Positions 16,373 to 25,149 of a stretch of 55,769 nucleotides of DNA are shown here, piece after piece. Made by a program: the position numbers and the translations under genes. The notes beneath the pieces were generated by a model. It did not search any database, was not told where the DNA came from, and was given only the letters and a program-made list of their open reading frames with translations. Every line of letters begins with the position of its first letter. The stretch's first letter is position 1. Origin of the DNA: Candidatus Omnitrophota bacterium (GTDB lineage Bacteria; Omnitrophota; Omnitrophia; Omnitrophales; Aquincolibacteriaceae); NCBI GenBank assembly GCA_030698625.1, contig JAUYMS010000037.1, positions 1 to 55,769 on the forward strand, in the 5' to 3' direction.

Positions 16373-17044
16373 ATGAAAAAATTGTTAATCCTGGCAAGTA
16401 TGTTGTTGATGACTTCCACAGCTTATGCCTCGACGGAAAATGTTGCTCAAGGGATGGGTCAGAAGGCTATTCGTGGCGGTGTTAATCTGGTCACCGGTAT
16501 TGTTGAAGTGCCCATGCAGATCTATAAAGGGTATCAAAAGGGATTTGGGCCTATCAAAAATGAGGTGGGCTCGAAGACGCTCGGAACAATCTTAGGCTTT
16601 TTTCGCGGCTTTGGGCATGCTGCAGGCCGGATCGGATGGGGCGGACTCGAGTTGTTTGGCTTCTGGACGGCCAACAGGCCGAGTAATGAAGGTGTCGGAA
16701 TTCCTTTTGATGCGGAGTATGCGTGGCAAATGGGTGAGCAATACGATATCTTTGATCCATCCTTAGCCCAAGGACTCAAGCCGATTCCAGTAAAATTGTT
16801 GCACGGCATTGCAGACGGATTTCTGGGTATCCTTGAAGTGCCGGCCCAGACAATTAAAGGCGCACATGACGGGAATGTGGTTAAAGGATTAGGAAAAGGC
16901 GTTTGGTTTTGGTTTAGCCGAATGGTCTATGGTTTCGGCAACATCTACACGTGTCTGGTGCCGAATCCTCCGGATAATCACGGCTATCCTATGAGCGGTG
17001 ACTGGCCTTGGTCTTCTTTGTCAGAAGAGACTGCAACCAGCTAG
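16373..17044 (+). CDS. Exosortase system-associated TIGR04073-type secreted protein
   Basis: 223 residues with a clean signal peptide (LLILASMLLMTSTAYA, cleavage after Ala 19 or nearby). The mature part contains two related segments: KAIRGGVNLVTGIVEVPMQI near residue 32 and LLHGIADGFLGILEVPAQTI near 142, each a Gly-rich helix ending in E-V-P, followed by G.GKG-type motifs. This repeat is the hallmark of the TIGR04073 family, linked by co-occurrence to exosortase/PEP-CTERM sorting. No exosortase gene is in this window. A strong terminator follows. A shorter relative lies at 23535-23885. Confidence 0.75.
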   Translation: MKKLLILASMLLMTSTAYASTENVAQGMGQKAIRGGVNLVTGIVEVPMQIYKGYQKGFGPIKNEVGSKTLGTILGFFRGFGHAAGRIGWGGLELFGFWTANRPSNEGVGIPFDAEYAWQMGEQYDIFDPSLAQGLKPIPVKLLHGIADGFLGILEVPAQTIKGAHDGNVVKGLGKGVWFWFSRMVYGFGNIYTCLVPNPPDNHGYPMSGDWPWSSLSEETATS

Positions 17045-17068
17045 AGAACACGTTTGTAATATAATACA

Positions 17069-17106
17069 GGCGTTGCGGTTTCATAGCCGCAACGCCTTCT
17101 TTTTTT
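17069..17106 (+). terminator. Rho-independent terminator
   Basis: GGCGTTGCGG (17069-17078) pairs perfectly with CCGCAACGCC (17087-17096) around an 8-base loop and is followed by TTCTTTTTTT. It ends the TIGR04073-type unit, so the next acyltransferase would need read-through or its own promoter. Confidence 0.93.
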
Positions 17107-17117
17107 GAGAGGATCGT

Positions 17118-18002
17118 GTGAGTCAATATCTTCAATACCAATTCATTAGAGCAATTGCCTTTTTCCTAAGTCTTCTGCCGCCTTCATTTGCCATCTGGTG
17201 CGCTCGAAGAGCGGGGGACTTTATCTTTTTCTGCATGCGGAAAAGGCGGAGAATAGCGCTTGATAACATCAACAAAGCGTTCGGAGATTCATTAGCTGGA
17301 AAAGATAAATGGAATATTGTGCGCACGGCTTTTCAGAGTATGGTCATCTCTGTTATTGAGCTTTTTACGGTAGAGAGAATCAAAAGTCATGCAGACGAAA
17401 GCTTTACGCTTGTTGGAAACGAGCATCTTGAACAAGCCTTTGCTAAGGGGAGGGGTGCCGTTCTGGTTATTTCACACCTTGGTTCATGGGAGTATTTGTC
17501 GTTTCTTCCCTACCTTACCGGAAAAAATTGGAGTGTTGTTGTCAAGGACATCAGGAATCCTTGCCTGAATGACTATATTCGGAAGTTGCGAATCATAACT
17601 ACAGTGCAGCCGATTGGGAAGACGAATTCAATGCGCCCCATCCTAAAAGAACTGAAGGCGAATCACGGAGTCGCTATTTTGATTGACCAATGGGCCGGCT
17701 CCGACGGTCTTTGGCTGGATTTCTTTGATGAGAAAACTTCTACAACTTCAATACCGGCGCGGCTGGCGAAGAAGACAGGGTGTGCGCTTATTCCGGCATA
17801 CTGTTTACGCAAGTCTTCGGGGAAATACGAAATTGAAATTCACGCACCGGTGCCGTTTGATCCAAAGGATGAAAACTGGGAACGAGTGACGACCGACAAG
17901 CTGAATCAGCTGCTTGAAGAGCAAATCAAAAAATATCCCAAGCAATGGCTTTGGGTGCATCGTCGCTGGAAGAAGCAACCTTCTCGGCTGAGGGAGCTAT
18001 AA
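17118..18002 (+). CDS. Lipid A biosynthesis-type acyltransferase, paralogue 2
   Basis: 294 residues, GTG start with GAGAGG upstream. It shares HX4E (SHLGSWEYL), IDQWAGSDGLWLDFFD, TTSIPARLAKKTGCALIPA and the C-terminal WLWVHRRWK with the protein at 15337, so the pair arose by duplication. It probably adds a second acyl chain to lipid A or a related lipid. The start lies only 11 bases after a strong terminator, which is unusual for a downstream gene and may mean regulated read-through. Confidence 0.88.
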   Translation: MSQYLQYQFIRAIAFFLSLLPPSFAIWCARRAGDFIFFCMRKRRRIALDNINKAFGDSLAGKDKWNIVRTAFQSMVISVIELFTVERIKSHADESFTLVGNEHLEQAFAKGRGAVLVISHLGSWEYLSFLPYLTGKNWSVVVKDIRNPCLNDYIRKLRIITTVQPIGKTNSMRPILKELKANHGVAILIDQWAGSDGLWLDFFDEKTSTTSIPARLAKKTGCALIPAYCLRKSSGKYEIEIHAPVPFDPKDENWERVTTDKLNQLLEEQIKKYPKQWLWVHRRWKKQPSRLREL

Positions 18003-18013
18003 GTACAAAACCG

Positions 18014-18454
18014 TTACGGTTCGAGATGCTTTTTTTCCCACTTACTCAGAGTGGCTAGTACTTTTTTGGAAAAGAGTGCCGGGTTTTTCTGCACCTGAGC
18101 GATTTTCGGCCGTGCTTCTTTGGATCCTTCCAAGTACTTTCCTCCCCAGAAGGCCATCTGGGTCATGATGGGAAGCAGATCCTTTCCCTTTGAAGTGAGG
18201 TAATACAGCTTACGCTTCTTATTGGTTGCATGAGGCTGCGCTTTAACAATGCCCTCATTTAGTAGACGTTTTAGGCGCTCAGCGAGGATATTCGTTGAAA
18301 CCCCTTCACCGGCGTTGAGAAATTCGTGATATTCATGCTTTTCGAAGAAGAGCAAGTCGCGTATCACAAGCAGAGTCCAGCGATCGCCTACAACATCGAG
18401 GATATTGGCGATTGGGCAGATCGAGCGGCAGTCGTGCGACTTCATGTCATTCAT
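18014..18454 (-). CDS. HxlR-family transcriptional regulator
   Basis: 146 residues. The winged-helix part begins CPIANILDVVGDRWTLLVIR, the classic HxlR opening with a sensor-type Cys, then LAERLKRLLNEGIVKAQ and the wing RKLYYLTSKGKDLLP. The N-terminal CRSICP segment offers further Cys for redox or metal sensing. It is divergent from the SnoaL-like gene, and two inverted repeats lie between them, so it probably represses that gene and itself. Confidence 0.92.
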   Translation of the reverse strand: MNDMKSHDCRSICPIANILDVVGDRWTLLVIRDLLFFEKHEYHEFLNAGEGVSTNILAERLKRLLNEGIVKAQPHATNKKRKLYYLTSKGKDLLPIMTQMAFWGGKYLEGSKEARPKIAQVQKNPALFSKKVLATLSKWEKKHLEP

Positions 18455-18487
18455 AGGGCTATTCTACAGGAAGTTGAAGGAAATATC

Positions 18488-18538
18488 ACTTGCAAAAGAC
18501 AAGTATTGGCCGTATTCTATCACTTGCATAGTGCAAGT
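18488..18538. promoter_or_regulatory. Twin inverted repeats, probable HxlR operators
   Basis: Site 1, 18488-18504: ACTTG-caaaaga-CAAGT. Site 2, 18522-18538: ACTTGC-atagt-GCAAGT, a perfect 6-bp dyad. Both are 17 bp, share the ACTTG half-site and sit 34 bp apart centre to centre, about three helical turns. They lie between the HxlR gene and the SnoaL-like gene that starts at 18566, the expected place for the regulator's own operators. Confidence 0.7.
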
Positions 18539-18565
18539 AACAAACCTAACCAAAGGGAGAATCGC

Positions 18566-18946
18566 ATGTCAGCAAATATCGAAATCGTAAAGCAAATTGC
18601 TAAAGCATTTCAGTCAAAGGATAAAGAGGGGTTCCGCAGCCTTCTGCATGACAGATACACGTTTCAGGGCCCGGTGATGCAAATGAGCAGCCCCGACGAG
18701 GCGGCAGAGTATCTCAGCAAATGCCCTATGGTGGCAACCTATCAGAACGCGCTCTATACCAGCGCGGACGATAAAGTCGTGCAGGTCTTTGACTGGGTAG
18801 TCAGTGAGCCTTTTCAGGAGACTTTTCGCATGTGCAGTGTGGTCACCATAAAGGACGGCAAGGTTTTCAGGGAAGAACTCATCTATGATTCGGCGAAGTT
18901 CCCCAAGGAATTCCTCGAGCAAATGAGCCAAGGGAATTGTTCTTAG
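18566..18946 (+). CDS. SnoaL-like / NTF2-fold protein
   Basis: 126 residues from the ATG at 18566, which has GGGAGA upstream. The helix-rich start (IEIVKQIAKAFQSKDKEGFR), the segment LLHDRYTFQGPV and the closing strands (MCSVVTIKDGKVFREELIYD) fit the NTF2 cone fold of SnoaL-like proteins, used for small-molecule isomerases and binding proteins. Its substrate is unknown. The likely operators upstream make it the target of the divergent HxlR regulator. Confidence 0.7.
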   Translation: MSANIEIVKQIAKAFQSKDKEGFRSLLHDRYTFQGPVMQMSSPDEAAEYLSKCPMVATYQNALYTSADDKVVQVFDWVVSEPFQETFRMCSVVTIKDGKVFREELIYDSAKFPKEFLEQMSQGNCS

Positions 18947-18981
18947 AGAGAGGGCTCGGGGTAGTGAGAGGGTGGGATTTA

Positions 18982-18990
18982 TGCTATAAT
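18982..18990 (+). promoter_or_regulatory. Extended -10 promoter directly ahead of cysD
   Basis: TGCTATAAT is an extended -10 (TGnTATAAT). No good -35 is needed or seen. Transcription would start near 18997, four bases before the cysD ATG, giving a leaderless or nearly leaderless mRNA. No ribosome site precedes the ATG (GCCCTCTT). Confidence 0.6.
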
Positions 18991-19000
18991 ACGCCCTCTT

Positions 19001-19882
19001 ATGACCCATTTAGAGCGTTTAGAAAGCCAATCGGTCTATATTTTAAGAGAGGCCTACGCCCATTTTAAGAGTATGGCCATGCTGTGGTCCGTCGGCAAAG
19101 ACAGCACAGTGCTCCTCTGGCTTGCCCGCAAGGCCTTTTTAGGCCACGTGCCGTTTCCGCTGGTGCATATCGATACCGCCTTTAAAATTCCGGAGATGAT
19201 TGAATACCGCGACAAGCTAGCCCTAGAGTGGAAGTTGAACATGGTCTATGGCCAGAACGAACAAGCGCTTAAGGAAAAAAGGACTTATCCGGATGGTGCA
19301 CTGAGCCGTGTGGAGTGCTGTAAGGCCCTTAAGACGGATGCCTTGAGAAATACACTTGCCGGGACGTGGACACGCTATCGCATGGACCACGAGAAGAAAA
19401 CGTATGTGGTCGACGAAAACAAAGAACCCTACACGGGTGTGATCGTCGGTGTCCGGGCCGACGAAGAAGGGAGCCGGTCGAAGGAACGCTATTTTTCACC
19501 CCGCGATAAGCGGAGCGACTGGGATGTCGGCGACCAACCTCCAGAACTCTGGAATCAATTTAAGACAGATTTTGCTCCCGGAACTCATATCCGGGTTCAT
19601 CCTTTGCTGGATTGGACAGAACTCGATATTTGGGAGTATATCCAAAAAGAGGGAATCCCCGTTGTGCCCCTTTATTTCGATCAAGGAAAAGGCGAGCGCT
19701 ATCGCTCTCTGGGCTGCTATCCCTGCACTTTTCCGGTCGAGTCCCCGGCGAAAAGCATCAAAGATATTATTGCGGAGCTTAAGACGGGAAAGTTTAAGAA
19801 TATTGCAGAGAGAAGCGGACGCGCTCAGGATGCCGAAGACGGCGGCGGCCTCGAGACCTTGCGACGCGGCGGGTACATGTAA
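19001..19882 (+). CDS. cysD: Sulfate adenylyltransferase subunit 2
   Basis: 293 residues. The PP-loop motif is [17 protein letters not shown], preceded by the family's opening [16 protein letters not shown], and RRGGYM closes the protein as in other CysD. The [20 protein letters not shown] region matches the family. With CysN it makes adenosine 5'-phosphosulfate from sulfate and ATP, driven by GTP. The stop overlaps the cysN start (TAATG). The product can feed sulfur assimilation or sulfation; a frameshifted sulfotransferase gene is present at 54146. Confidence 0.95.
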   Translation: MTHLERLESQSVYILREAYAHFKSMAMLWSVGKDSTVLLWLARKAFLGHVPFPLVHIDTAFKIPEMIEYRDKLALEWKLNMVYGQNEQALKEKRTYPDGALSRVECCKALKTDALRNTLAGTWTRYRMDHEKKTYVVDENKEPYTGVIVGVRADEEGSRSKERYFSPRDKRSDWDVGDQPPELWNQFKTDFAPGTHIRVHPLLDWTELDIWEYIQKEGIPVVPLYFDQGKGERYRSLGCYPCTFPVESPAKSIKDIIAELKTGKFKNIAERSGRAQDAEDGGGLETLRRGGYM

Positions 19883-21684
19883 TGAAGTCGGCTGAAACCC
19901 CCAAAATGAATATCGTGATTGTCGGTCACGTCGACCACGGGAAGTCGACGATAATCGGAAGGTTGCTCGCGGATACCGGTTCCTTGCCCGACGGGAAACT
20001 GGCGCAGGTGCGGGCGGAATGTAAGAGGACGGCAAAACCCTTTGAGTACGCCTTTCTCCTCGATGCGCTTAAGGACGAACAAGAACAGGGAATTACTATC
20101 GACACGGCTCGGTGCTTCTTCAAAAGTAAGAAACGCGAATACATTATTATTGATGCCCCGGGGCATATCGAGTTTCTGAAGAACATGATTTCGGGTGCCG
20201 CACGTGCGGAGGCCGCTCTCCTGGTCATTGATGCAGCAGAAGGCATTAGAGAGAATTCCAAGCGCCACGGTTATCTCCTCTCCATGCTGGGGATCCGGCA
20301 GTTGGCGGTTGTCGTCAATAAGATGGACCTCGTGGGCTATAAGGCGGCGGTTTTTCAGAAGATCAAGAAAGATTACGCAAGATTCCTGAAAGAAGTCGGG
20401 ATTTCGGCCCACACCTTTGTTCCGGTATCCGGCCGTGAAGGTGACAACATTATGAAACCGTCGATGAACTTAAAGTGGTTCAAAGGCCCTTCGATATTGA
20501 GTGTGCTCGACGAGTTTAAGAAGGCCCCGGGAATTGAAGACAAGGCCTTCCGCTTTCCCGTACAAGGGGTCTACCGGTTTACGGAAGAAGGAGACGATCG
20601 TAGACTAGTCGTGGGCCGGGTTGAGTCCGGAAAGGTATCTGTAGGGGACCCGGTTGTGTTTCTCCCTTCGCAAAAACGTTCGACGATTCAATCGATCGAG
20701 GCGTTTCACGCGCCCAAGCGAAAGACGGCTTATGCCGGCGTTTCGACGTCCTTTACGTTGCAAGAACAGGTGTATGTCAACCGCGGTGAGGTGATGTGTA
20801 AGGACGGCGACGCGCTTCCCGAAGTGAGCACCCTTCTGCGAGTGGAGCTTTTCTGGATGGGGAAGAGCCCGTTAGAGTTCGGGCGCGAATACAAGCTCAA
20901 GCTTGCTACGGCCAGCACTCCGGTGCACTTAAAGAAAATAGTGCGCGTTATCGACGCCTCGGATCTTAAAAAGCAAAACAAGAAGAAAATCGAACGGCAT
21001 GATGTTGCGCAATGCATCCTGGACTGTGCTCATCCGATCGCCTTTGATCTGACCGAAGTTCTGGAGGCGACCGGCCGGTTTGTGATTGTGGATAAATACG
21101 ACGTCGCCGGCGGCGGCATTGTTGTCGAGGCCCTTAAAGACGAACAGGAGGCGATACGGGAGCAGGTGAAGGTGCGCGAGGAAAAGTGGGATTTTAGTGT
21201 TGTGGACCCGCTCGAAAGAGCAACCCGATACGGGCACAAACCGCAGCTCGTACTTCTGACCGGAAAGGTCGGAGTAGACAAAAAGACGATCGCCAAAGAT
21301 TTTGACAAGGCGCTATTCGACATGGGGGCGAGGTCCTATTTCCTCGGTATCGGAAACCTTCTGCGCGGACTTAATTCGGACATTGAGACCGATAAAATTG
21401 CCCGTCACGAGCATGCGCGGCGGTTAGGAGAGGTTGCGCATCTCTTCATGGACGCAGGCCTTATTGTGGTTGCGACAGCCAGCAATCTCAACGATGAAGA
21501 GTTGCGCGGCATCAAGCAGGCGACGAACATGGATGACGTACTCATTGTGAACGTGGGGAAAAACGAATTCCGTCACAGCGTCGTCGATTTAAACCTACCG
21601 GAAAAAACAAATCCCGCCAAAAACGTGGAAAAAATATTTGAACTTCTGTATGAGCGCAAAGTCCTTTTCGGGAAGACTGCGTAA
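19882..21684 (+). CDS. cysN: Sulfate adenylyltransferase subunit 1 with a degenerate APS-kinase-like domain
   Basis: 600 residues. The GTPase part is intact: G1 GHVDHGKS (15-22), G3 DAPGH and G4 NKMD, then the EF-Tu-like barrels. From residue 454 an APS kinase domain follows as in NodQ/CysNC, but its P-loop reads GKVGVDKKT (461-469) where active kinases have GLSGAGKST, and the usual DGDNVRHGL substrate motif appears as [10 protein letters not shown]. The fold is kept ([18 protein letters not shown]), yet ATP binding looks lost. It should still activate sulfate; making PAPS would need another kinase. Confidence 0.9.
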   Translation: MKSAETPKMNIVIVGHVDHGKSTIIGRLLADTGSLPDGKLAQVRAECKRTAKPFEYAFLLDALKDEQEQGITIDTARCFFKSKKREYIIIDAPGHIEFLKNMISGAARAEAALLVIDAAEGIRENSKRHGYLLSMLGIRQLAVVVNKMDLVGYKAAVFQKIKKDYARFLKEVGISAHTFVPVSGREGDNIMKPSMNLKWFKGPSILSVLDEFKKAPGIEDKAFRFPVQGVYRFTEEGDDRRLVVGRVESGKVSVGDPVVFLPSQKRSTIQSIEAFHAPKRKTAYAGVSTSFTLQEQVYVNRGEVMCKDGDALPEVSTLLRVELFWMGKSPLEFGREYKLKLATASTPVHLKKIVRVIDASDLKKQNKKKIERHDVAQCILDCAHPIAFDLTEVLEATGRFVIVDKYDVAGGGIVVEALKDEQEAIREQVKVREEKWDFSVVDPLERATRYGHKPQLVLLTGKVGVDKKTIAKDFDKALFDMGARSYFLGIGNLLRGLNSDIETDKIARHEHARRLGEVAHLFMDAGLIVVATASNLNDEELRGIKQATNMDDVLIVNVGKNEFRHSVVDLNLPEKTNPAKNVEKIFELLYERKVLFGKTA

Positions 21685-21719
21685 TTAAGCGGAAGCCTCG
21701 ACCGTAGGGAGACCCGAAT

Positions 21720-22469
21720 CTACTTATTGGCTTTGCCTTGATTGGCCACGGCATCCATGGCTTTTTTGACCTTCTCGGGGTCGCCAAGGTAATAATGCTT
21801 GATGGGTTTCAGCGCGTCGTCTAACTCGTAGACGAGAGGCATGCCTGTGGGAATGTTCAATTCCACAATTTCATCTTCGGGCACATTATCGAGATACTTC
21901 ACAAGCGCTCGCAGGCTGTTCCCGTGGGCAGCAATGATCACACGCTTTCCGGCCTTGATCGCCGGAGCAATCTCATCATGCCAGGCCGGCATGAAGCGCT
22001 CAACCGTGTCTTTAAGGCATTCCGTAAGTGGAAGCTGCTCTTCGGAAAGATTCTTATAGCGGGGGTCGTTCTTGGGATTGCGTTTGTCGTCGCCTTCAAG
22101 AATCGGGGGAGGGATATCGTAACTTCGCCGCCAGACCTTAACTTGCTCCTCGCCGTACTTCTCGGCCGTCTCTGCCTTATTGAAACCCTGCAGCGCGCCG
22201 TAGTGGCGTTCGTTTAAGCGCCAATCGCGGATTACGGGGATCCACATCAGGTCCATTTCAGTCAACATGAGCCAGAGGGTGCGAATAGCGCGTTTCAGCA
22301 CCGAGGTATAAGCAATATCGAAGACATACCCCTCTTTGCGGAGGACTTGCCCGGCTTCCTTGGCTTCCGCCACGCCTTTCTCAGAAAGGTCAACGTCGGT
22401 CCATCCGGTAAATAAATTTTCTTTATTCCAGAGACTTTCGCCGTGTCTTAATAGGACGAGCTTATGCAT
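21720..22469 (-). CDS. gpmA: 2,3-bisphosphoglycerate-dependent phosphoglycerate mutase
   Basis: 249 residues from the ATG at 22469 (GGAGATTCGG upstream), matching the usual 250. It begins [20 protein letters not shown] with the catalytic His in RHGES, has [20 protein letters not shown], and the second active-site His in [14 protein letters not shown]. It interconverts 3- and 2-phosphoglycerate in glycolysis and gluconeogenesis. An in-frame start 17 codons upstream would add a non-conserved tail and is rejected. Confidence 0.96.
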   Translation of the reverse strand: MHKLVLLRHGESLWNKENLFTGWTDVDLSEKGVAEAKEAGQVLRKEGYVFDIAYTSVLKRAIRTLWLMLTEMDLMWIPVIRDWRLNERHYGALQGFNKAETAEKYGEEQVKVWRRSYDIPPPILEGDDKRNPKNDPRYKNLSEEQLPLTECLKDTVERFMPAWHDEIAPAIKAGKRVIIAAHGNSLRALVKYLDNVPEDEIVELNIPTGMPLVYELDDALKPIKHYYLGDPEKVKKAMDAVANQGKANK

Positions 22470-22645
22470 TCCGAATCTCCTTCTGCGAGTATTGCTGTTG
22501 AAATCGCGACATTCTATCAAACCTGGGCATCGGCTGCCTATTTTTTTGTTGCTCGCGGTGTCAGGAAATACTTGCCTTTACCGCCCGGGGGTATCAAAAT
22601 CTTCGTCGAGTGCAATGTTGGCGTCTTTCTTTAAGGGAGGTTAAA

Positions 22646-23272
22646 ATGAAACGGAAGGTATCATTTCTCTTGATGGCCCTTCTCCTGGGAGCGGCGACAA
22701 GACTTATTAATGCGGAGGGTACAATGGCAGAGGTAAAGCTCGAAAAAGCAACATTTGCAGGGGGATGTTTTTGGTGTATGGAACCCCCTTTTGATAAAAT
22801 CCCCGGGGTGAAATCAACGACTTCCGGTTATATCGGCGGGATGAAAGAGAACCCCACGTATGAGGAGGTCTCTTCGGGCTCGACGGGCCACTGCGAAGCT
22901 CTGGAAGTGGCGTATAATCCCGACGAAGTCCGCTACGAGACATTGCTTGATGCCTTCTGGAAAAACATCGATCCCACCACAAAGGACGCACAATTTGCCG
23001 ACCACGGTTCGCAGTACCGCACCGGTATTTTTTATCACAATGAGGAGCAGCGAAAACTGGCGGAGGCTTCCCGCGATGCTCTGGGTAAATCGGGGCACTA
23101 TGACAAACCCATCGTGACCGAAATTACAGCAGCGTCAAAGTTTTATCCCGCCGAGAATTATCATCAGGACTACTACAAGAAGAACCCATTGCGGTATAAA
23201 TATTATCATTTTGCTTCCGGCCGCGGACAATACTTGAAAAAGGTCTGGGGAGACGAAGGCAAAAAGGAATAA
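22646..23272 (+). CDS. msrA: Peptide-methionine (S)-S-oxide reductase, exported
   Basis: 208 residues from the ATG at 22646 with GGGAGG at good spacing. Residues 1-23 form a signal peptide, so it acts outside the cytoplasm. The catalytic motif GGCFWCMEPPF gives the nucleophile Cys 41, followed by STTSGYIGG, YEEVSSGSTGHCEALEV and NYHQDYYKKNP. It repairs oxidised methionine. It is followed five bases later by a short cupin gene. Confidence 0.93.
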   Translation: MKRKVSFLLMALLLGAATRLINAEGTMAEVKLEKATFAGGCFWCMEPPFDKIPGVKSTTSGYIGGMKENPTYEEVSSGSTGHCEALEVAYNPDEVRYETLLDAFWKNIDPTTKDAQFADHGSQYRTGIFYHNEEQRKLAEASRDALGKSGHYDKPIVTEITAASKFYPAENYHQDYYKKNPLRYKYYHFASGRGQYLKKVWGDEGKKE

Positions 23273-23277
23273 GCTGT

Positions 23278-23538
23278 ATGGATGTCGAACGCTGGAATGC
23301 AGAAAAGGACGGGCCCTTTTCTGAGCGGGCGCTACAGAAGAAAATCGAGAAACTCGGCTACTCCGTTTTGCGCTACGCTTATCCGCCGGGCACTTTTTTC
23401 CCCAACCACACGCATAGCGTCGATAAAATTGACGGTGTGGTGGCCGGGCTTTTCCGGATGACGGCGAAGGAAGGTGAGGTCGTTCTGGAACCGGGTGATT
23501 GTCTCAAGGTCCCGCGCGGAACGGCTAAGGCTTACTAA
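23278..23538 (+). CDS. Cupin-domain protein, apparently C-terminally shortened
   Basis: 86 residues. The cupin motif 1 is visible (YPPGTFFPNHTHSVDKIDGV, with the metal-binding His pair and Asp), and motif 2 begins (LEPGDCLKVPRGTA) but stops at KAY. Family members continue with a His and about 15 more residues that complete the barrel. The stop overlaps that of the convergent gene by four bases, which suggests a deletion joined the two genes' 3' ends. It could still fold, but metal binding is probably impaired. Confidence 0.65.
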   Translation: MDVERWNAEKDGPFSERALQKKIEKLGYSVLRYAYPPGTFFPNHTHSVDKIDGVVAGLFRMTAKEGEVVLEPGDCLKVPRGTAKAY

Positions 23539-23885
23539 GATTTTCCGTTACAGACCTTCGGGATCCACTCATGACTGGGTATCGGGAAAGATGCCACTTC
23601 AGCCACACCGACCAGTGCTCTTCGAACCATCAACACCGCACCTTTGACTGTTCCGGTAATCGGAGCCGTCCAGGCATTGTCGTTAAAGTCATAGTAGATT
23701 GCGCAGGATAGTTCGGCAGGAGTGGTAACGATATTGACGACACCGCGTCCGAGTTTACCGATGCTATCACTGACATAACCGTGCGACATCTGAGATCCGC
23801 CGTGTTCTCCGCCGGCAAACGCAAGGGGTGCGAGGGCTGAGGCACCTAAAACGAAGACTGATATGAATATGCGGCCGATTCTCAT
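23535..23885 (-). CDS. Short exported protein related to TIGR04073
   Basis: 116 residues. The signal peptide runs from MRIGRIFISVF to about Ala 24. The mature part has SIGKLGRGVVNIVTTPAEL and TGTVKGAVLMVRRALVGVAE, the same two Gly-rich helix motifs as in the 223-residue protein at 16373, but compressed. AGGAGG precedes the ATG. It may be an envelope protein tied to exosortase sorting; that link is known only from co-occurrence of the family. Confidence 0.6.
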   Translation of the reverse strand: MRIGRIFISVFVLGASALAPLAFAGGEHGGSQMSHGYVSDSIGKLGRGVVNIVTTPAELSCAIYYDFNDNAWTAPITGTVKGAVLMVRRALVGVAEVASFPIPSHEWIPKVCNGKS

Positions 23886-23998
23886 GGCGAACCTCCTGGT
23901 TTGGAATTATTGCCTTTTGACGAATGAATGCTTAGCGCTTATTATCGAACCGGAAGGCCTGTGAGGCTAGTCAAAAAATAGAACCTTGGGGTAACTAG

Positions 23999-25036
23999 AT
24001 GACATTTCTTCGGATTTTTATCTATCTCATACTGATTTTGGGAGTCGCTGAGCAGGCACCGGCTGGGGTACCCGTCGCGCTTTCACGTCACAATGACGAC
24101 ATTGACGCAACCCTTCGCGGTGAGATGGCCGATGTTAATGAGCGGCTGATTGAAAGCATTCGGGATAACGATCCGTCCGTAATGCTGGACGTCTTTATGC
24201 AGGAGATACGCGACCGCAATAAGACGGAGAAGGGGCTGGAGACTCTATACGCCCAACTCGGAAAGCATATTGGCGACAAGCCGATACACTTATTGCACGA
24301 ATTTCATGTGACGACTCAGGCTATCGACAAGGGAATCGTCTCGATTGCGGCGGAAACGCCTCACCCTTTTATCATGCAGGTCGAGGCCATGAGTGATGAG
24401 ATGTATATTTCGCTCTATGTTGTTGAGGGGCCGATGCGGGATTTGATGCTGGGGTTTATCCATATGAAGGTTGACGGGCGGTGGCAGCTGCACGGTTTTC
24501 ATACGGGTTCTTATACGGTTGCGGGAAAAACCGCCTTTGATTGGATTCGGGAAGGCAAGGAATTCCTCGAGAAAGGTCAGAGTCTGCCTGCTGCACTCAG
24601 GCTTCAGATTGCGAGCACCTGTATTCGTCCCGTTCCCTTTATGAAGTACGAAGAAGAAGCGGGGTATCTGGAGCTCGCCGAAGGCGTAAAGAAAGCAGTT
24701 GAAGGCAGGTTTCAATTCCCGGGAAAACTAACGGAAGTCGAAAGTGCGCCGGAGCTTTACTCCATTCAATACCACTTTCTTGAAGGGAGTCTGATGCCCC
24801 TGGTGAACTACATCACGACGTATTCGCTCGACGATCAAAAGACCTTACAGGACGAAGTCAATGCCATGACCCCGGTTCTGGTGGACATTTTCCCCGGTAT
24901 CGATCAAGGCACTCGTTTTATTCTCTACAATATATTCACCGAAAGGCCTTTGGATCCCACCCACAGAAAATATGAAAGCCGGGGCATCGGTGTCAAAGTT
25001 GGAGAAAAGGTCGAACTTATCCGCCCGCAGACATAG
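23999..25036 (+). CDS. Exported protein of unknown function
   Basis: 345 residues with a signal peptide (FLRIFIYLILILGVAEQAPA). No known domain is recognised. The central part is beta-rich and aromatic (MYISLYVVEGPMRDLMLGFI, VDGRWQLHGFHTGSYTVAGK), followed by helices resembling a short TPR (EGKEFLEKGQSLPAALRLQI). It resembles small-molecule-binding envelope proteins only in general form. It lies 113 bases upstream of the giant protein gene in the same direction, so it may share transcription. Confidence 0.75.
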   Translation: MTFLRIFIYLILILGVAEQAPAGVPVALSRHNDDIDATLRGEMADVNERLIESIRDNDPSVMLDVFMQEIRDRNKTEKGLETLYAQLGKHIGDKPIHLLHEFHVTTQAIDKGIVSIAAETPHPFIMQVEAMSDEMYISLYVVEGPMRDLMLGFIHMKVDGRWQLHGFHTGSYTVAGKTAFDWIREGKEFLEKGQSLPAALRLQIASTCIRPVPFMKYEEEAGYLELAEGVKKAVEGRFQFPGKLTEVESAPELYSIQYHFLEGSLMPLVNYITTYSLDDQKTLQDEVNAMTPVLVDIFPGIDQGTRFILYNIFTERPLDPTHRKYESRGIGVKVGEKVELIRPQT

Positions 25037-25149
25037 TATTTTCAAGCATTACCCCGCAAACGCTAAATCCGCCCCTCTCATTTTTGGAATGTAACACGTC
25101 GTGAGGTAGCCTTTTAGGGCATGTCCACCTCTGATTAGGTTGAGGGTGG

